A stretch of 64,000 nucleotides of DNA from Myxococcus sp. RHSTA-1-4 (GCF_020037125.1 NZ_JAIQDG010000004.1:248001-312000); one strand, 5' to 3'; counted from the first letter of the stretch, positions 26,526 through 35,996 are shown. Translations and numbers: made by a program. Notes: generated from the letters alone by a model not told the origin.

Positions 26526-27244
26526 TTGTAGATGTGGAGCATGGAGAACCAGCCGCTGTGGCAGCTGCCGGTGTTGCTGGCGGTGTAGCCGTAGACGAAG
26601 CCGTTGTGGACGCGGGCGTCGAGGCGGGGCGAGCCGGGGTTCTCGCAGGGCTGGGTGACGCGGACGGCCTGGTAGGCGGCCTCGGCGAGCACTTCCTCCT
26701 CGCCCTCGAAGTCGTAGATGGAGTGGACGCGGTTGGCGGTGAAGGTGACGAGCTGGCTGGCCTGCTGCGCGTCGCTCAGCGTGAGGAAGGACTGCAGGTT
26801 GGCGAGGGTGGCGGCCTCGGAGGTGATCGAGCCGACGAGGCGGTGAACGGCGCCGTCAGTATCGGAGAGCGCGGCGCGGATGGCGGTGATGCCGGACGCG
26901 CCCTGGTAGACGGAGGTGTCGCCCCAGGTGAAGCTGAAGGCGGTGCCGGCGGTGTAGGCGTTGAGCGCGCAGGAGCCGTCGGCGCCGGCGGCCTCGACGA
27001 GGATGACCTTGCGGAGGCGGTGCTCGGGGTTCAGGAGCGCGAGGCACTCGTCGCCGGCGACACCGTCGTAGTTGGCGGCCGGGAGCACGGCCTCGACGAC
27101 GTTGTAGACGCGGAACGTGGGATCCGTGGCCTCCTGCTCGATGGCCTGGAGGGTGTCAGTGTCAGTGTCCGTCTCGGCGCCAAGGCAGCCGGCAACGACG
27201 GAGGAGGCAAGGAGGAGAGAAGAGAACCGGAGAGAGGTGCGCAT
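26483..27244 (-). CDS. Lipoprotein of unknown function
   Basis: 253 residues with a lipobox (SSLLLASSVVAGC; lipid Cys about residue 19) and a Thr/Asp linker (TDTDTDT). The mature part is acidic with paired Cys (GDECLALL, GSCALNAY, QPCENPG, GSCHSGW) and ends WRLVARQEYSE. No known domain was recognised. It is likely anchored at the outer membrane. The last codons lie within a 47-bp tandem duplication, and a strong hairpin follows. Divergent from the ABC binding protein gene. Confidence 0.75.
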   Translation of the reverse strand: MRTSLRFSSLLLASSVVAGCLGAETDTDTDTLQAIEQEATDPTFRVYNVVEAVLPAANYDGVAGDECLALLNPEHRLRKVILVEAAGADGSCALNAYTAGTAFSFTWGDTSVYQGASGITAIRAALSDTDGAVHRLVGSITSEAATLANLQSFLTLSDAQQASQLVTFTANRVHSIYDFEGEEEVLAEAAYQAVRVTQPCENPGSPRLDARVHNGFVYGYTASNTGSCHSGWFSMLHIYNRDWRLVARQEYSE

Positions 27245-27409
27245 GGCCGCGGAAGCTAGCACGCGTAATTCGAGCGTTCCCCAATATTCAGATACGGCGC
27301 CGGCACGTGAACAAGTGCTCCAAAACGCGGACCGCCGTCCCGCTTGACTCGGGGCGGCGCTTCGCGGAAGGGGCTCGTGCGCCTTTCATTCCAGGAGCCA
27401 GAGCCCATC

Positions 27410-28597
27410 ATGCGCCATGCCCTTCCGTTGCTGCTCGCCACGCTCGCCCTCGGGGTGGCGTGCGAGAAGAAGTCCGCCCCGACTCCCACGCCGACGGAGT
27501 CGAGCGCCCCGGCCGGCGCGCAGGCCACGCCCACGGACCCGAACGCGCTCCGCATCGGCGTGCTGGGCAGCCTCACGGGTGGGGAGGCCACCTACGGCAT
27601 CTCCGCGCGCAACGGCATCCTGCTCGCGCTCCAGGAGGCGAACGCCGAGGGCGGCGTGAAGGGCAAGAAGCTGGACGCGCGGGTCTACGACAGCCAGGGC
27701 CGGCCGGAGGAGGCCGCACAGGCCGCGACGCGGCTCATCACCCAGGACAAGGTGGCGCTCATCCTCGGCGACACCGGCTCCTCGGCGACGCTGGCGGTGG
27801 CGGAGAAGGCCCAGGCGGCCGGCGTGCCCGTCATCACCCCGAGTGCCACGAATCCCGAGGTGACGCAGAAGGGCGACAACATCTTCCGCGTCTGCTTCAT
27901 CGACCCGTTCCAGGGGCTCGTCATGGCGAAGTTCGCGCGCGACAACCTCAAGCTCGACACGGTGGCGGTGCTCCGGGACAACAAGAGCGCGTACTCCATC
28001 GGGCTGGCGGACACCTTCGTGAAGGCGTTCACCGAACGCGGGGGAAAGGTCGTCGCCGACGAGAGCTACTCGAAGGGAGACACCGACTTCCGCGCGCAGA
28101 TCACCGCCATCAAGAAGGCGAAGCCGCAGGGCGTCTACGTGCCGGGCTACTACAGCGACGCGGGCATCATCGCGCGGCAGGTGCGCGAGCTGGGCCTCAC
28201 CGCTCCGCTGCTGGGCGGTGACGGCTGGGGCTCGGACAAGCTCTTCGAGCTGGGCGGCAGCGCGGTGGACGGCAGCTACTTCTCCAACCACTACTCGCCG
28301 GACAACCCGGAGCCGCGCACGCAGAAGTTCATCGCCAACTACAAGGCCGCCTACGGCACCGTGCCGGATGCCATCGCGGCGCTCGGCTATGACGCGGCGC
28401 GCGTGGCGGTGGAGGCGCTGAAGAAGGCCCCGGACACCTCGGGCCCGGCGCTGCGCCAGGCGCTCGCCGCGACGAAGGACTTCCCCGGCGTGACGGGCAC
28501 CCTCAGCCTGGACGCGAACCGCAACCCGGTGAAGTCGGCCGTCGTCCTCAAGGTCGCCAACGGGAAGACGGAGTTCGTCACCACCGTGGCGCCCTGA
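27410..28597 (+). CDS. Branched-chain amino acid-type ABC transporter binding lipoprotein
   Basis: 395 residues. Lipobox LLLATLALGVAC, a Pro/Thr/Ser linker, then a LivJ-type type-I periplasmic binding fold: LRIGVLGSLTGGEATYG, LLALQEANAEGGV, ARVYDSQGRPEEA, ALILGDTGSSATLA, VPVITPSATNPEVT, and FRVCFIDPFQG. It should bind an amino acid, amide or related small molecule in the periplasm. No permease or ATPase genes are beside it, so it works with a transporter elsewhere or acts as a sensor. CCAGGAGCCAGAGCCC precedes ATG 27410. Confidence 0.9.
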   Translation: MRHALPLLLATLALGVACEKKSAPTPTPTESSAPAGAQATPTDPNALRIGVLGSLTGGEATYGISARNGILLALQEANAEGGVKGKKLDARVYDSQGRPEEAAQAATRLITQDKVALILGDTGSSATLAVAEKAQAAGVPVITPSATNPEVTQKGDNIFRVCFIDPFQGLVMAKFARDNLKLDTVAVLRDNKSAYSIGLADTFVKAFTERGGKVVADESYSKGDTDFRAQITAIKKAKPQGVYVPGYYSDAGIIARQVRELGLTAPLLGGDGWGSDKLFELGGSAVDGSYFSNHYSPDNPEPRTQKFIANYKAAYGTVPDAIAALGYDAARVAVEALKKAPDTSGPALRQALAATKDFPGVTGTLSLDANRNPVKSAVVLKVANGKTEFVTTVAP

Positions 28598-28859
28598 GCG
28601 GCCTTGCCGCCCGGGAGCCGACCGGGACACCAGCGCCGAGGACGTCCGTGGGCCCACGTCCATTCACCGCGCACGGCCAGCACCGGGCCCAGCCGCACAT
28701 GCCCCACCCGCCTTGGGTGCTGTGCGCTCCGCCTTCCCTTGCGCCTCCATGCCTCCCTGCCGGGATTCGACGTCACGGCGAAGCGCTGACGACTCGACCC
28801 CTTGAGGAGAGCGGAACGCCTGAGCCTGGCCGCCCTCCTCCCACCCTCATGCAAAGGAC
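28598..28859. other. Intergenic region without a clear gene
   Basis: 262 bases between two same-strand genes. No ORF with support was seen; a promoter for the Spo0M-like gene is likely. Confidence 0.35.
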
Positions 28860-28865
28860 ATGGAC

Positions 28866-29333
28866 ATGGGACTCCTGGACAAACTGAAGGGCGCGGCCCA
28901 CTCGGTGTCGGGGGGCGCAGCCCGCGTCTCCCTGGAGTACGAGCCGAGCGTGGCACTTCCCGGAGACGTCCTCTCCGTGCGCGTCACCGCCACCTCCACC
29001 GGCGCGCCGGTGAAGTCGGGTGGCGTCTTCGTGGACCTGCGTGCAGTCGAGACGGTACGCCTGCCCACCAGCCTCTCGTCTGGCACGAGCCAGCGGGTTG
29101 GCGACACCTCACACGTCAGCTTCGAGCAGCAGGTCCCCATCGCCCCCGCCTTTACGCTCGCTCCCAACGAGACGAAGGTGTTCGAGGGCCAGGTGCGCCT
29201 GCCCACCAACGTGCAGCCCTCCTTCCAGGGCTATTACGCACATCATGAGTGGTCCACCCGCGGCCGCATCGAGATGACGGGCAACGACCCCGATTCGGGC
29301 TTCATGGCCCTCCGCGTGGGCACGAAGGGCTGA
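28866..29333 (+). CDS. Spo0M/arrestin-like protein
   Basis: 155 residues, soluble. It begins GLLDKLKGAAHSVSGGAARV and then shows alternating strands (LEYEPSVALPGDVLSVRVTA, FEQQVPIAPAFTLAPNET, FEGQVRLPTNVQPSF, YAHHEWSTRGRI), the layout of Spo0M-type sporulation-control proteins, which have an arrestin fold. Bacillus Spo0M affects sporulation and cell division; a developmental role would suit a myxobacterium but is not shown. ATG 28860 two codons upstream is an equal alternative start. Confidence 0.6.
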   Translation: MGLLDKLKGAAHSVSGGAARVSLEYEPSVALPGDVLSVRVTATSTGAPVKSGGVFVDLRAVETVRLPTSLSSGTSQRVGDTSHVSFEQQVPIAPAFTLAPNETKVFEGQVRLPTNVQPSFQGYYAHHEWSTRGRIEMTGNDPDSGFMALRVGTKG

Positions 29334-29384
29334 CCGCTCTCCACGTCGCTCCTCCGGGAGCAACGCTCGACCGGCCCGTGGCGC

Positions 29385-30605
29385 TCAGGGCGTCCCACTG
29401 CCGGGCGGCGCATCGAGCGCCCGGGGTGACAGGTCCAGGTGGATGTGGAGGACGTAGGGCGCGGGCCCGTGCTCCCACTGGAAGCCAATCTTGCGCGAGC
29501 CCAGCGCCTTGTGGACACGCTGCGCCACCTCGTAGTCGTTGTAGAGCGCGCGCCACTTCATCCCGGTGGCACTCGCGGCCGCGTCGATGGCCGTGGCGAT
29601 GTCATACCGGAGGGTCGTCGAGTTCTTCTCACGCTTGACGAGCGCGCGCTCCGCGGCCTTGAGCTTGTCCAGGGCCACCCAGCCCACGCTGCGCTCGAAG
29701 ATGACGTGTCCACCCCACTTCACGAACTTCCCGCGCAGCTCCTCGAACCGACTCGCGGCGGCCTCTTCGTGGACCCGCTCCATGGCCGCCTCGGCGGCCA
29801 TGTCCTCCAGCTCAAGCTCCTCGGGCGTCCCGGGAGCGCAGCACGAGCACGTCAAGCCGCAGGGAGCCCGGCTCCGCCTTCCGCCGCTCCTTCTCCTTGA
29901 TGAGCGCATCCTCTTCTCGTCCGAGCTGGATCAACGCATCCGCGCCGGGCCCCTCGCGGAAGAGGATGCTCTCACACCAGAGGAGGAACCTCGTGCGAAG
30001 TCGCGCGGTCTCCTCCTCCGTCTTCGCGAGCTGCGCGAGCCGTGCCTGGAAGTCCGCTTCGTGCTCCCACACCTCCGCGGCATCCACGCCACCGAGGAGG
30101 GCCCGCCGCTGCTGCATCCGGTCGCCAGGGCGCACCTCGTCGAGCTGTGCCCAATCAATCGCCGGCCACCGCGGGCCGTACTGATTCGTGAACGCTTCGC
30201 CCTCGGAGTCGAGCGGCGGAAGCCGTCCCCGGTGCGCGCCCTTGCCATCCGGCGGGCCACGCGCTCGGCCTCACCGCCCACGTGGGCCTGGATGTCATCG
30301 ACGCGATGGGGCGCGAAGGCCGTCTGGAGTCGCCCGGCCATGGGGAGCGGCCGGGCCGGCGCGGCGAGCCCCTCCACCGCACGCGCTCGGAGGAGCTCCG
30401 CCCGCCTGTCACCGTGGTCGCCCGCCTTGGGCACGAAGAGCGGGAGCTTGCCAAAGTCGAAGCCGGCCCCGCCCGGACGGCGCTCGGCCGATGTGACCGC
30501 GGCGCGCTCGGGGCCCTCCACAGGGGAGGCACGGGCCGCCCCGGCGTCCTGGCGTTTGCCACGCGGGGATGGACGGGGCAGCGCGGTGGTCGGCCTCGCG
30601 AGCAT
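29385..30605 (-). pseudogene. eCIS-core (DUF4157)-like gene with two frame changes
   Basis: Three consecutive minus-strand frames make one protein of about 400 residues. Part 1 (30605 to about 30240) has FGKLPLFVPKAGDHGDRRAE, then LPMAGRLQTAFAPHRVDDIQ and AHVGGEAERVARRM, a pattern seen in myxobacterial eCIS-core proteins; the usual HExxH stretch is missing. Part 2 (about 30240-29830) is a charged coiled region (WPAIDWAQLDEVRPGDRMQQ). Part 3 (29830-29385) contains FVKWGGHVIFERSVGWVALD and AYVLHIHLDLSPR-like sequence. The two shifts near 30240 and 29830 could be real decay or sequencing errors. If intact it would be an exported effector with a toxin-like C-terminus; that is inference. Confidence 0.45.
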
Positions 30606-30913
30606 CGCCTCCGCGGGCGCCCATTCCTGTCATACCCAGACTCGGGAGATGCGGAGTCCTTGAGGAAATGCCATGCGTGCGCCCACTCAATCCCATGCCG
30701 CTGGATTGATCCAGTCAGACTCTCTCCAGATCATACAAAGTCGCTACGTCTGGAAACTATCATTGTCAGACAAACGAAAGTCATGAGAGGGTGAAGACCT
30801 GGACCTGCCCCATCAAAGGCAGGCCGCATTCCCAGACATGACAACGACAGCCTGCCCCTCGGTGGGTGCGGGCTGACCTGGCTCCTGGCGGCGGGAGCCT
30901 CGAGGTGACACCT
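30606..30913. promoter_or_regulatory. Divergent AT-richer intergenic region
   Basis: A 308-base gap between the broken gene and the Cys-rich lipoprotein. 30700-30790 is clearly richer in A/T than its surroundings, a likely promoter for the lipoprotein gene. No other feature was seen. Confidence 0.4.
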
Positions 30914-31330
30914 ATGCGGCAGCTCGGAATGTTGGTTGGAGTGGTTGCAGTGGCCCTGCTGGCTGGCTGTGGTCCCGTGGATGAGCAGCTTTCTGACGAG
31001 GCCGCCCAGACTCCGGAGGAGATGGTGCTGGAGCAGGGGCTCGTGGATGGGTGCCAGGTGGAAACCTACAATCAGTGTGTGGCCGCCGGGTATGGATCTT
31101 GTCTTGACTGGTCCACCAAAGCGGCTTGCGGCAGCACCACCTGCGATCCCGAATACGATCTCAGCCCCTGCTACCGCCGGGACTGCACGGAAGGGCCGTG
31201 CCAGAACATCGCGCTGGGCGCGACCTTCCAGTCGCTCCAGCAGTACCGCGTGTGCTTCAACCCCCAGGGGCAGAGCTGCACGGAGTGGCTGGTCCTGGAG
31301 GACTACCAGCGGGTGAAGTGCGGCTGCTAG
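30914..31330 (+). CDS. Cysteine-rich lipoprotein
   Basis: 138 residues. Lipobox VVAVALLAGC (lipid Cys about 19) and an acidic linker. The mature part contains about 11 Cys (VDGCQVETYNQC, GSCLDW, AACGSTTC, SPCYRRDC, GPCQNIA, CGC end), indicating several disulfides and an extracytoplasmic location. No family was recognised. GAGGTGACACCT precedes ATG 30914. A strong hairpin follows the stop. Confidence 0.75.
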   Translation: MRQLGMLVGVVAVALLAGCGPVDEQLSDEAAQTPEEMVLEQGLVDGCQVETYNQCVAAGYGSCLDWSTKAACGSTTCDPEYDLSPCYRRDCTEGPCQNIALGATFQSLQQYRVCFNPQGQSCTEWLVLEDYQRVKCGC

Positions 31331-31354
31331 TGACGTAGCACCCGGCCTTCGTGC

Positions 31355-31383
31355 GTCGGCCGCGCCTGGCGTGCGCGGCCGAC
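31355..31383. terminator. Perfect 11-bp hairpin
   Basis: GTCGGCCGCGC (31355-31365) pairs perfectly with GCGCGGCCGAC (31373-31383) around a 7-base loop, 25 bases after the lipoprotein stop and before the convergent transporter gene's 3' end. It can serve both strands; no U-tract. Confidence 0.6.
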
Positions 31384-31492
31384 CTCCCCTGACAGTGTGG
31401 CGAGGTTGCCTCTCACTGCCTCGCACACGCCGTGGTCAACCCCACGGAGCGCTCACCCATGGACGTCGTGCGAAGCGGGATGCGCGCACCGC

Positions 31493-32692
31493 TCAAGGCT
31501 GGGTCGCGTGCAGCGCCGCCATCCCCTTGTGGGGAACTCGCGCTCGGCTCAGCAACAGCGCCACGGCGCTCAGCGCGAGCAGCCCCACGCCGAGCCGCAC
31601 GCCGTAGCTGCCCGGCCACACGCTGCCCAGTCCCACCAGCGCCGCCATCGCGCCGAAGCCCACCAGCGCGCTGCTGTTGCCCAGGTTGTTGAAGGCCGCG
31701 AGCCACTCGGGCTCTCCGGCCGCCGCGCGCGTGGTGACATGCTCGCGGAAGGCCAGCATGAACAGCGCGAACGCAATGCCCAGCACCACGCCCGCGCCGA
31801 ACAGCACGGGAGTGGCCCCGGCGGCGTCCGTCCCCAGGAGCGCGCCCGCGAGTGCCATCGTCACCGGCGCCACCCGCATCCAGCGAAGCGCCAGCCCCTC
31901 ACGGGTGAGCACGCCGATGACAGCGGTGCTCACGATGGCGCTCGCGTACACCGTCGCAATCAACGCGCTGCCCATCACGGTGGCATCCGCCCGGCCGTGA
32001 AGGTCCCGGAGCACGTACACCGCGCTGCTCGCGAGCAGGAAGTACGCGCCGTAGATGGCGAGCGCGCAACCCCACACCGCGCGGCCGCTCCGCGAGAGCG
32101 GTCGCGGCGCCTCGGCGGGCCGCAGCGCCTCGCCCCCACTCCCCACCGCCCGGCAGGCGGCGAGCGCGAGGGCTCCGAGCACCGCCAGCGCGCAGCCATT
32201 CCACAGGGCCACCCGCGCCTGCGTCGCGCCCGCGCTGACGGCCCCCAGCCACAGCGGCCCGAGCAACATCCCACCGAAGCGCAGAGCACTCCCCAGCTGA
32301 TCGTTTCTCGCTCGCGAGGCCCCAGCGAGCGCCGTGGCGCGGCGGTCCAGTTCCTGGGTCACATAGTTCGCCACCGCGCGCACGCCCACGTGCGCCGCCG
32401 CGTACAGCCACGGGCCCCGCGCGCCGAACACCACCGCGCTCAGCGCCAGCATCGACAGCACCAGCAGGGTCCCGGCGCGCACGCCGCTCCCGGGGAATCC
32501 GAAGCGCCTGGACAGCCGAACCGCCGCGATGGAGGCGACGGTCCCCGCCAGGAGGGTGCCCGCGAGCCAACGCTCCTTCGCCGCGGGGACGCTCGCGGCG
32601 AAGAAGGCCTGGGCGTGCACGTTCACCAGGCCGGAGAGGAGGAACGCGGTGAGCAGCAGCGCCCCGTTGCGGCGCAGCAGCGTCACCACCAT
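31493..32692 (-). CDS. MFS-like membrane transporter
   Basis: 399 residues with about 11-12 hydrophobic helices, small loops and basic residues between them (LSRRFGFP, LSRSGRAVWG), as in major facilitator proteins. No sequence motif identifies the substrate. It starts inside the 3' end of the CDP-alcohol phosphatidyltransferase gene (10-base overlap) and is last in a four-gene lipid operon. A lipid, lysolipid or precursor flippase or transporter is therefore a reasonable guess. Confidence 0.75.
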   Translation of the reverse strand: MVVTLLRRNGALLLTAFLLSGLVNVHAQAFFAASVPAAKERWLAGTLLAGTVASIAAVRLSRRFGFPGSGVRAGTLLVLSMLALSAVVFGARGPWLYAAAHVGVRAVANYVTQELDRRATALAGASRARNDQLGSALRFGGMLLGPLWLGAVSAGATQARVALWNGCALAVLGALALAACRAVGSGGEALRPAEAPRPLSRSGRAVWGCALAIYGAYFLLASSAVYVLRDLHGRADATVMGSALIATVYASAIVSTAVIGVLTREGLALRWMRVAPVTMALAGALLGTDAAGATPVLFGAGVVLGIAFALFMLAFREHVTTRAAAGEPEWLAAFNNLGNSSALVGFGAMAALVGLGSVWPGSYGVRLGVGLLALSAVALLLSRARVPHKGMAALHATQP

Positions 32693-33291
32693 CGCACCGC
32701 GGATGCCACGGTCGCGATGGGCACCAGCCCCCAGAGCAGCCGGGTGTGCCAGCCCTGCTTCGGAAACGAGAAGCCGTGAATCATCGCGAGCGCCGCCGCC
32801 GCGAGGTAGCTCCCCACCAGCGCGTCGCGCAGCCCGGCCGGCAGCCCCGCCACACCCGCGGCCACCAGGTAGAAGACCGCCGCTCCATGGGCGGTGGGCA
32901 GGCCCTGGAAGCACTCGCGTCCGGCCACCACCACCGTCCCCGTCTCCATGAAGCGCGCCAGCCGCCACACCCCCGTGAGCGAGTACGCCACGAGGGCGAC
33001 CGTCCACACACCGCCGACCCCCATCGCGTGGGCGAGCATCGGCGGAACCAGGCAGAACGAGACGGCATCGGCGAGCGAGTCGAGGAAGCCGCCGAAGGCG
33101 CTGACCTGCTTCAGCCTCCGCGCGACCTGGCCATCGAACACGTCGCAGGGAAGCGCCAGCGCGCCACAGATGAATGCGGCTCCGAGCCGGCCCGTCAGCG
33201 CGAGGTGACACGCCAGCGTGCCGAGCACCACCGACAGGCTGGTGACCAGGCTGGCCGCGTTGAGCTGCTCGAGCACCGGGAAGCTCTTCAT
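32683..33291 (-). CDS. CDP-alcohol phosphatidyltransferase, PssA-like
   Basis: 202 residues, integral membrane. The family signature D-G-x2-A-R-x8-G-x3-D-x3-D is complete: DGQVARRLKQVSAFGGFLDSLAD-type sequence at about residues 52-74, giving a metal-binding catalytic site. The enzyme moves a phosphatidyl group from CDP-diacylglycerol to an alcohol. The N-terminal LNAASLVTSLSVVLG and the size point to phosphatidylserine synthase (PssA) rather than PgsA. It follows cdsA, which makes its substrate, in the same operon; its ATG overlaps the desaturase stop (ATGA at 33288-33291). Confidence 0.88.
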   Translation of the reverse strand: MKSFPVLEQLNAASLVTSLSVVLGTLACHLALTGRLGAAFICGALALPCDVFDGQVARRLKQVSAFGGFLDSLADAVSFCLVPPMLAHAMGVGGVWTVALVAYSLTGVWRLARFMETGTVVVAGRECFQGLPTAHGAAVFYLVAAGVAGLPAGLRDALVGSYLAAAALAMIHGFSFPKQGWHTRLLWGLVPIATVASAVRWW

Positions 33292-34286
33292 TCGGGGACT
33301 ACCTCCGGCGCGGGCACGTCCACGTGGAAGCGGATGGCCTTCGCAATGGCCGTGGAGAACGGCTCCTGGACATACGGGAGCCCGCGCCGCTCACAGAAGG
33401 CGCGGACGATGGGCGCGGCCCGCCGCAACTGATGGCGCGGCAGGTCGGGGAACAGATGGTGCTCGAGCTGGTTCTCCAGCCCGCCGAAGACGAAGCGCGC
33501 CCAGGCGCCGCCCGTGTAGTTGCGGCAGGTGCGGATCTGCAGCTCCGCGAAGGTGAGCGTGCTCGCTTCGGCCTCGGTGAAGGACTCGAGGTCGTAGTGG
33601 TTCCCGGCGAAGACCGTGTTCAGGTACAGCATCCCGATGCAGGTGTGGGCCAGGAAGAGAGGCACCGCCCAAGGGCCGAAGAGCAGCGCGAACCCCGCGA
33701 CCTGCAGCGAGAAGCCGCAGGCCACCAGGCACAGCTCGCGCACGAAGCGCTCACGGTGGAAGCGGTGGCAGTAGAAGCCGTCTCGCAGGCCGAGCAGCAG
33801 CAACGACTTGGGCAGGTACCTCCCGCGGAAGCGCGAGAGCAGCAGCAGGTTGGGCGCGGCAATCCAGGCGTGGGAGAAGCGGCGCTCCGCATCCCACCGC
33901 TCCGCCTGGTCCCCGTCCACACCGCGCACGTTGGGCGCCGCGTGGTGCCGGTCGTGCCCATGGCGCCAGCCCGAGACGAACTCGCCCAGGAGCCCTGCCG
34001 TCAGGGCCGCGAAGAAGCGGTTCGCGCGGCGGGAGCGGAACGTGCCTCCGTGCGCGGCGTCGTGCATCAGCCAGCCCAGCCGGTAGAACACCAGGCTCGC
34101 GAGCACGAACAGGGGAATTGCCACCCACGTGTCCGCCCGCGAGCTGGCCCAGAACAGGGCCGCCGCGCAGGTCAGGTGGAGCGGAAGGCTCACCACCGAG
34201 CGCCATGGCGCGTAGGCGTAACAGCCCGCGGCGCGGACCTCGCGCTTGAGCTCGGCGTAGTCCGTGGAGGCTCTCAGCCGAACCAT
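33288..34286 (-). CDS. Membrane fatty acid desaturase
   Basis: 332 residues with the three di-iron histidine boxes: HDAAHGG, HGHDRHH and LEHHLFP (the HxxHH type seen in acyl-lipid desaturases). Hydrophobic helices flank the boxes. It would insert a double bond in fatty acyl chains, probably while esterified to membrane lipids. It overlaps cdsA upstream (13 bases) and the phosphatidyltransferase downstream (4 bases), so desaturation and phospholipid head-group synthesis are made together. The frame upstream of 34286 is a shadow of cdsA. Confidence 0.9.
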   Translation of the reverse strand: MVRLRASTDYAELKREVRAAGCYAYAPWRSVVSLPLHLTCAAALFWASSRADTWVAIPLFVLASLVFYRLGWLMHDAAHGGTFRSRRANRFFAALTAGLLGEFVSGWRHGHDRHHAAPNVRGVDGDQAERWDAERRFSHAWIAAPNLLLLSRFRGRYLPKSLLLLGLRDGFYCHRFHRERFVRELCLVACGFSLQVAGFALLFGPWAVPLFLAHTCIGMLYLNTVFAGNHYDLESFTEAEASTLTFAELQIRTCRNYTGGAWARFVFGGLENQLEHHLFPDLPRHQLRRAAPIVRAFCERRGLPYVQEPFSTAIAKAIRFHVDVPAPEVVPE

Positions 34287-35203
34287 GCCTGCACCGCCGT
34301 GAAGAAGAGAGGAGCCGAGAGGATGAGGCTGTCGCAGCGGTCCAGGAGCCCGCCCTGTCCCGGCAGCGCCGCGCCCAGGTCCTTGATGCCGACCTCGCGC
34401 TTGAGCCCGGACACCGTCAGGTCGCCCAGCAGCCCGAGCCCCGAGAGCGCCGCGCCAACCAGCGCGCCCTGCGCATGCGTGAAGGGCGTGATGGAGGGGG
34501 CCACCAGCCCCGCCACCAGCGCGGAGATCGCCATCCCGCCAAGCAGCCCCTCCCAGGTCTTCCGGGGTGACAGCGCCGGCGCGAGCTTGTGACGCCCGAG
34601 CGCCTTCCCGCTCACGTACTGCCCCGCGTCGCTCGTCATCACCGAGAGGAGGAGCAGCAGCACGAAGCCCGCTGCCCCCGAGGGGCCGGGCAGCGGCCCG
34701 TGGAAGAAGAACCAGGGCACGTGCCCGAGCGAGAACACCGTCCACACCACCCCGAGCTGCACCCGGGCCGCGCGGGCGATGGGCCTCTCGCCCCCGAGGC
34801 GCAGCGACGCGAGCGTCAGGAGGCCAAAGGTCCAGAACAGCCACAGCCCCGAGACGAGGCGTGCGTCGCCCGTTGTGATGGCCCCGAAGTGCAGCGGCAC
34901 CGCCACGTACGCGAGGGCGTCGAGGCGCGAGTCACGCTCCGCTCCCTGGGTGCGCAGGTACTCGCGCAGGGTCCACCCGCTGGTCAGCGCGAAGACCCCC
35001 AGCGTCGCCCACGCGCCTAGCGCCACGCAGAGCCCGCCCGCGAGCGCCGGAGGCCACCAGGAGTTGATCGCCTGCCGGATGGGCTTCGCCTCCGCACGCC
35101 GCAGCCGGGGATGCGCGAACGAGATGACGCTGCAGGCGAAGATGAAGCCGTAGATGCGGGCGAGCAGCACCAGGAGCGCCGCCGGCGCGAGGGAGATGGG
35201 CAT
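34274..35203 (-). CDS. cdsA: Phosphatidate cytidylyltransferase
   Basis: 309 residues, eight or so membrane helices. The C-terminal CDS signature is clear: LSPRKTWEGLLGG, then SGLKREVGIKDLGAALPGQG and LLDRCDS. It makes CDP-diacylglycerol from phosphatidate and CTP at the inner membrane. First gene of an overlapping operon (cdsA, desaturase, CDP-alcohol phosphatidyltransferase, transporter). A genome may carry another cdsA; this copy looks dedicated to a modified-lipid branch. Confidence 0.92.
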   Translation of the reverse strand: MPISLAPAALLVLLARIYGFIFACSVISFAHPRLRRAEAKPIRQAINSWWPPALAGGLCVALGAWATLGVFALTSGWTLREYLRTQGAERDSRLDALAYVAVPLHFGAITTGDARLVSGLWLFWTFGLLTLASLRLGGERPIARAARVQLGVVWTVFSLGHVPWFFFHGPLPGPSGAAGFVLLLLLSVMTSDAGQYVSGKALGRHKLAPALSPRKTWEGLLGGMAISALVAGLVAPSITPFTHAQGALVGAALSGLGLLGDLTVSGLKREVGIKDLGAALPGQGGLLDRCDSLILSAPLFFTAVQAWFG

Positions 35204-35450
35204 GGGAGCGCGCGTGTCGAGAAGTCGACACCCGACAATTGCACCAAGGCTACATTCTCACAACGTCACCGTCATCAACATGCTGGAGTGACACTTCACG
35301 CGCGCTGCGTCGGGGTGACCCGGCCGCGAGCCATGCCCCGGCCCGTCACAGCACCAGGTCTTGCTTCACCGGGCCTGTAGCGGAAGGCATGCTGCGCTCC
35401 AGGCCGAGGACACGCCCCGCGCGAGAGAAATCCCGGCCCCTGGAGGTTGT

Positions 35451-35996
35451 GTGATTCGAGCCCGTCTCTCCTTCGCGACCGTCGCCGCGCTGTTCCTGGC
35501 CCTCGCGCTCTCTCCCGCCGCCGATGCGGCCCCGGCCGGAGCACGCGCACAGGACGAAGCAGCCCTCCGCAAGCTGGTCGCTGACCAGACCGAGGCCTGG
35601 AACCGTCAGGATGCCGCGGCCTGGAGCAAGGACTTCGCCGAGGATGCCGAGTTCATCAACATCGTCGGCACCGTCTTCAGCGGCCGCCCCGAAATCGAGA
35701 AGCGGCACGCCTTCGTCTTCGACACCCTCTTCAAGGGCAGCCACAGCGAGGTCTCCGTGACGAAGCTGCGCTTCATTGACGGAGGCGTGGCGGTGGTCGA
35801 CACGGAGCACCGGGTGACCGGATTCACGGGGCTGCCTCCGGGCGTCCAGGCCACCGAGCCCGGCGTGCTCCGCACCCGGATGCGGTACGTGCTGAAGAAG
35901 ACCCGGGGCCAGTGGCTCATCGTCGCGGGCCAGAACACCGACGTGAAGCCCGCGCCCACCCCGGCCGGGGCCTCGCCGGCGACCGACCGGCGTTGA
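35451..35996 (+). CDS. Exported SnoaL/DUF4440-like protein
   Basis: 181 residues. Signal peptide (FATVAALFLALALSPAADA) followed by a cone-shaped NTF2-like domain: LRKLVADQTEAWNRQDAAAW, KDFAEDAEFINIVG, FSGRPEIEKRHAFVF and WLIVAGQNTDV. Such domains bind small ligands or act as isomerases or hydrolases; the periplasmic forms are mostly uncharacterised. GTG 35451 has TGGAGG five bases upstream and is preferred to the ATG 90 bases further up. Divergent from the cdsA operon. Confidence 0.82.
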   Translation: MIRARLSFATVAALFLALALSPAADAAPAGARAQDEAALRKLVADQTEAWNRQDAAAWSKDFAEDAEFINIVGTVFSGRPEIEKRHAFVFDTLFKGSHSEVSVTKLRFIDGGVAVVDTEHRVTGFTGLPPGVQATEPGVLRTRMRYVLKKTRGQWLIVAGQNTDVKPAPTPAGASPATDRR

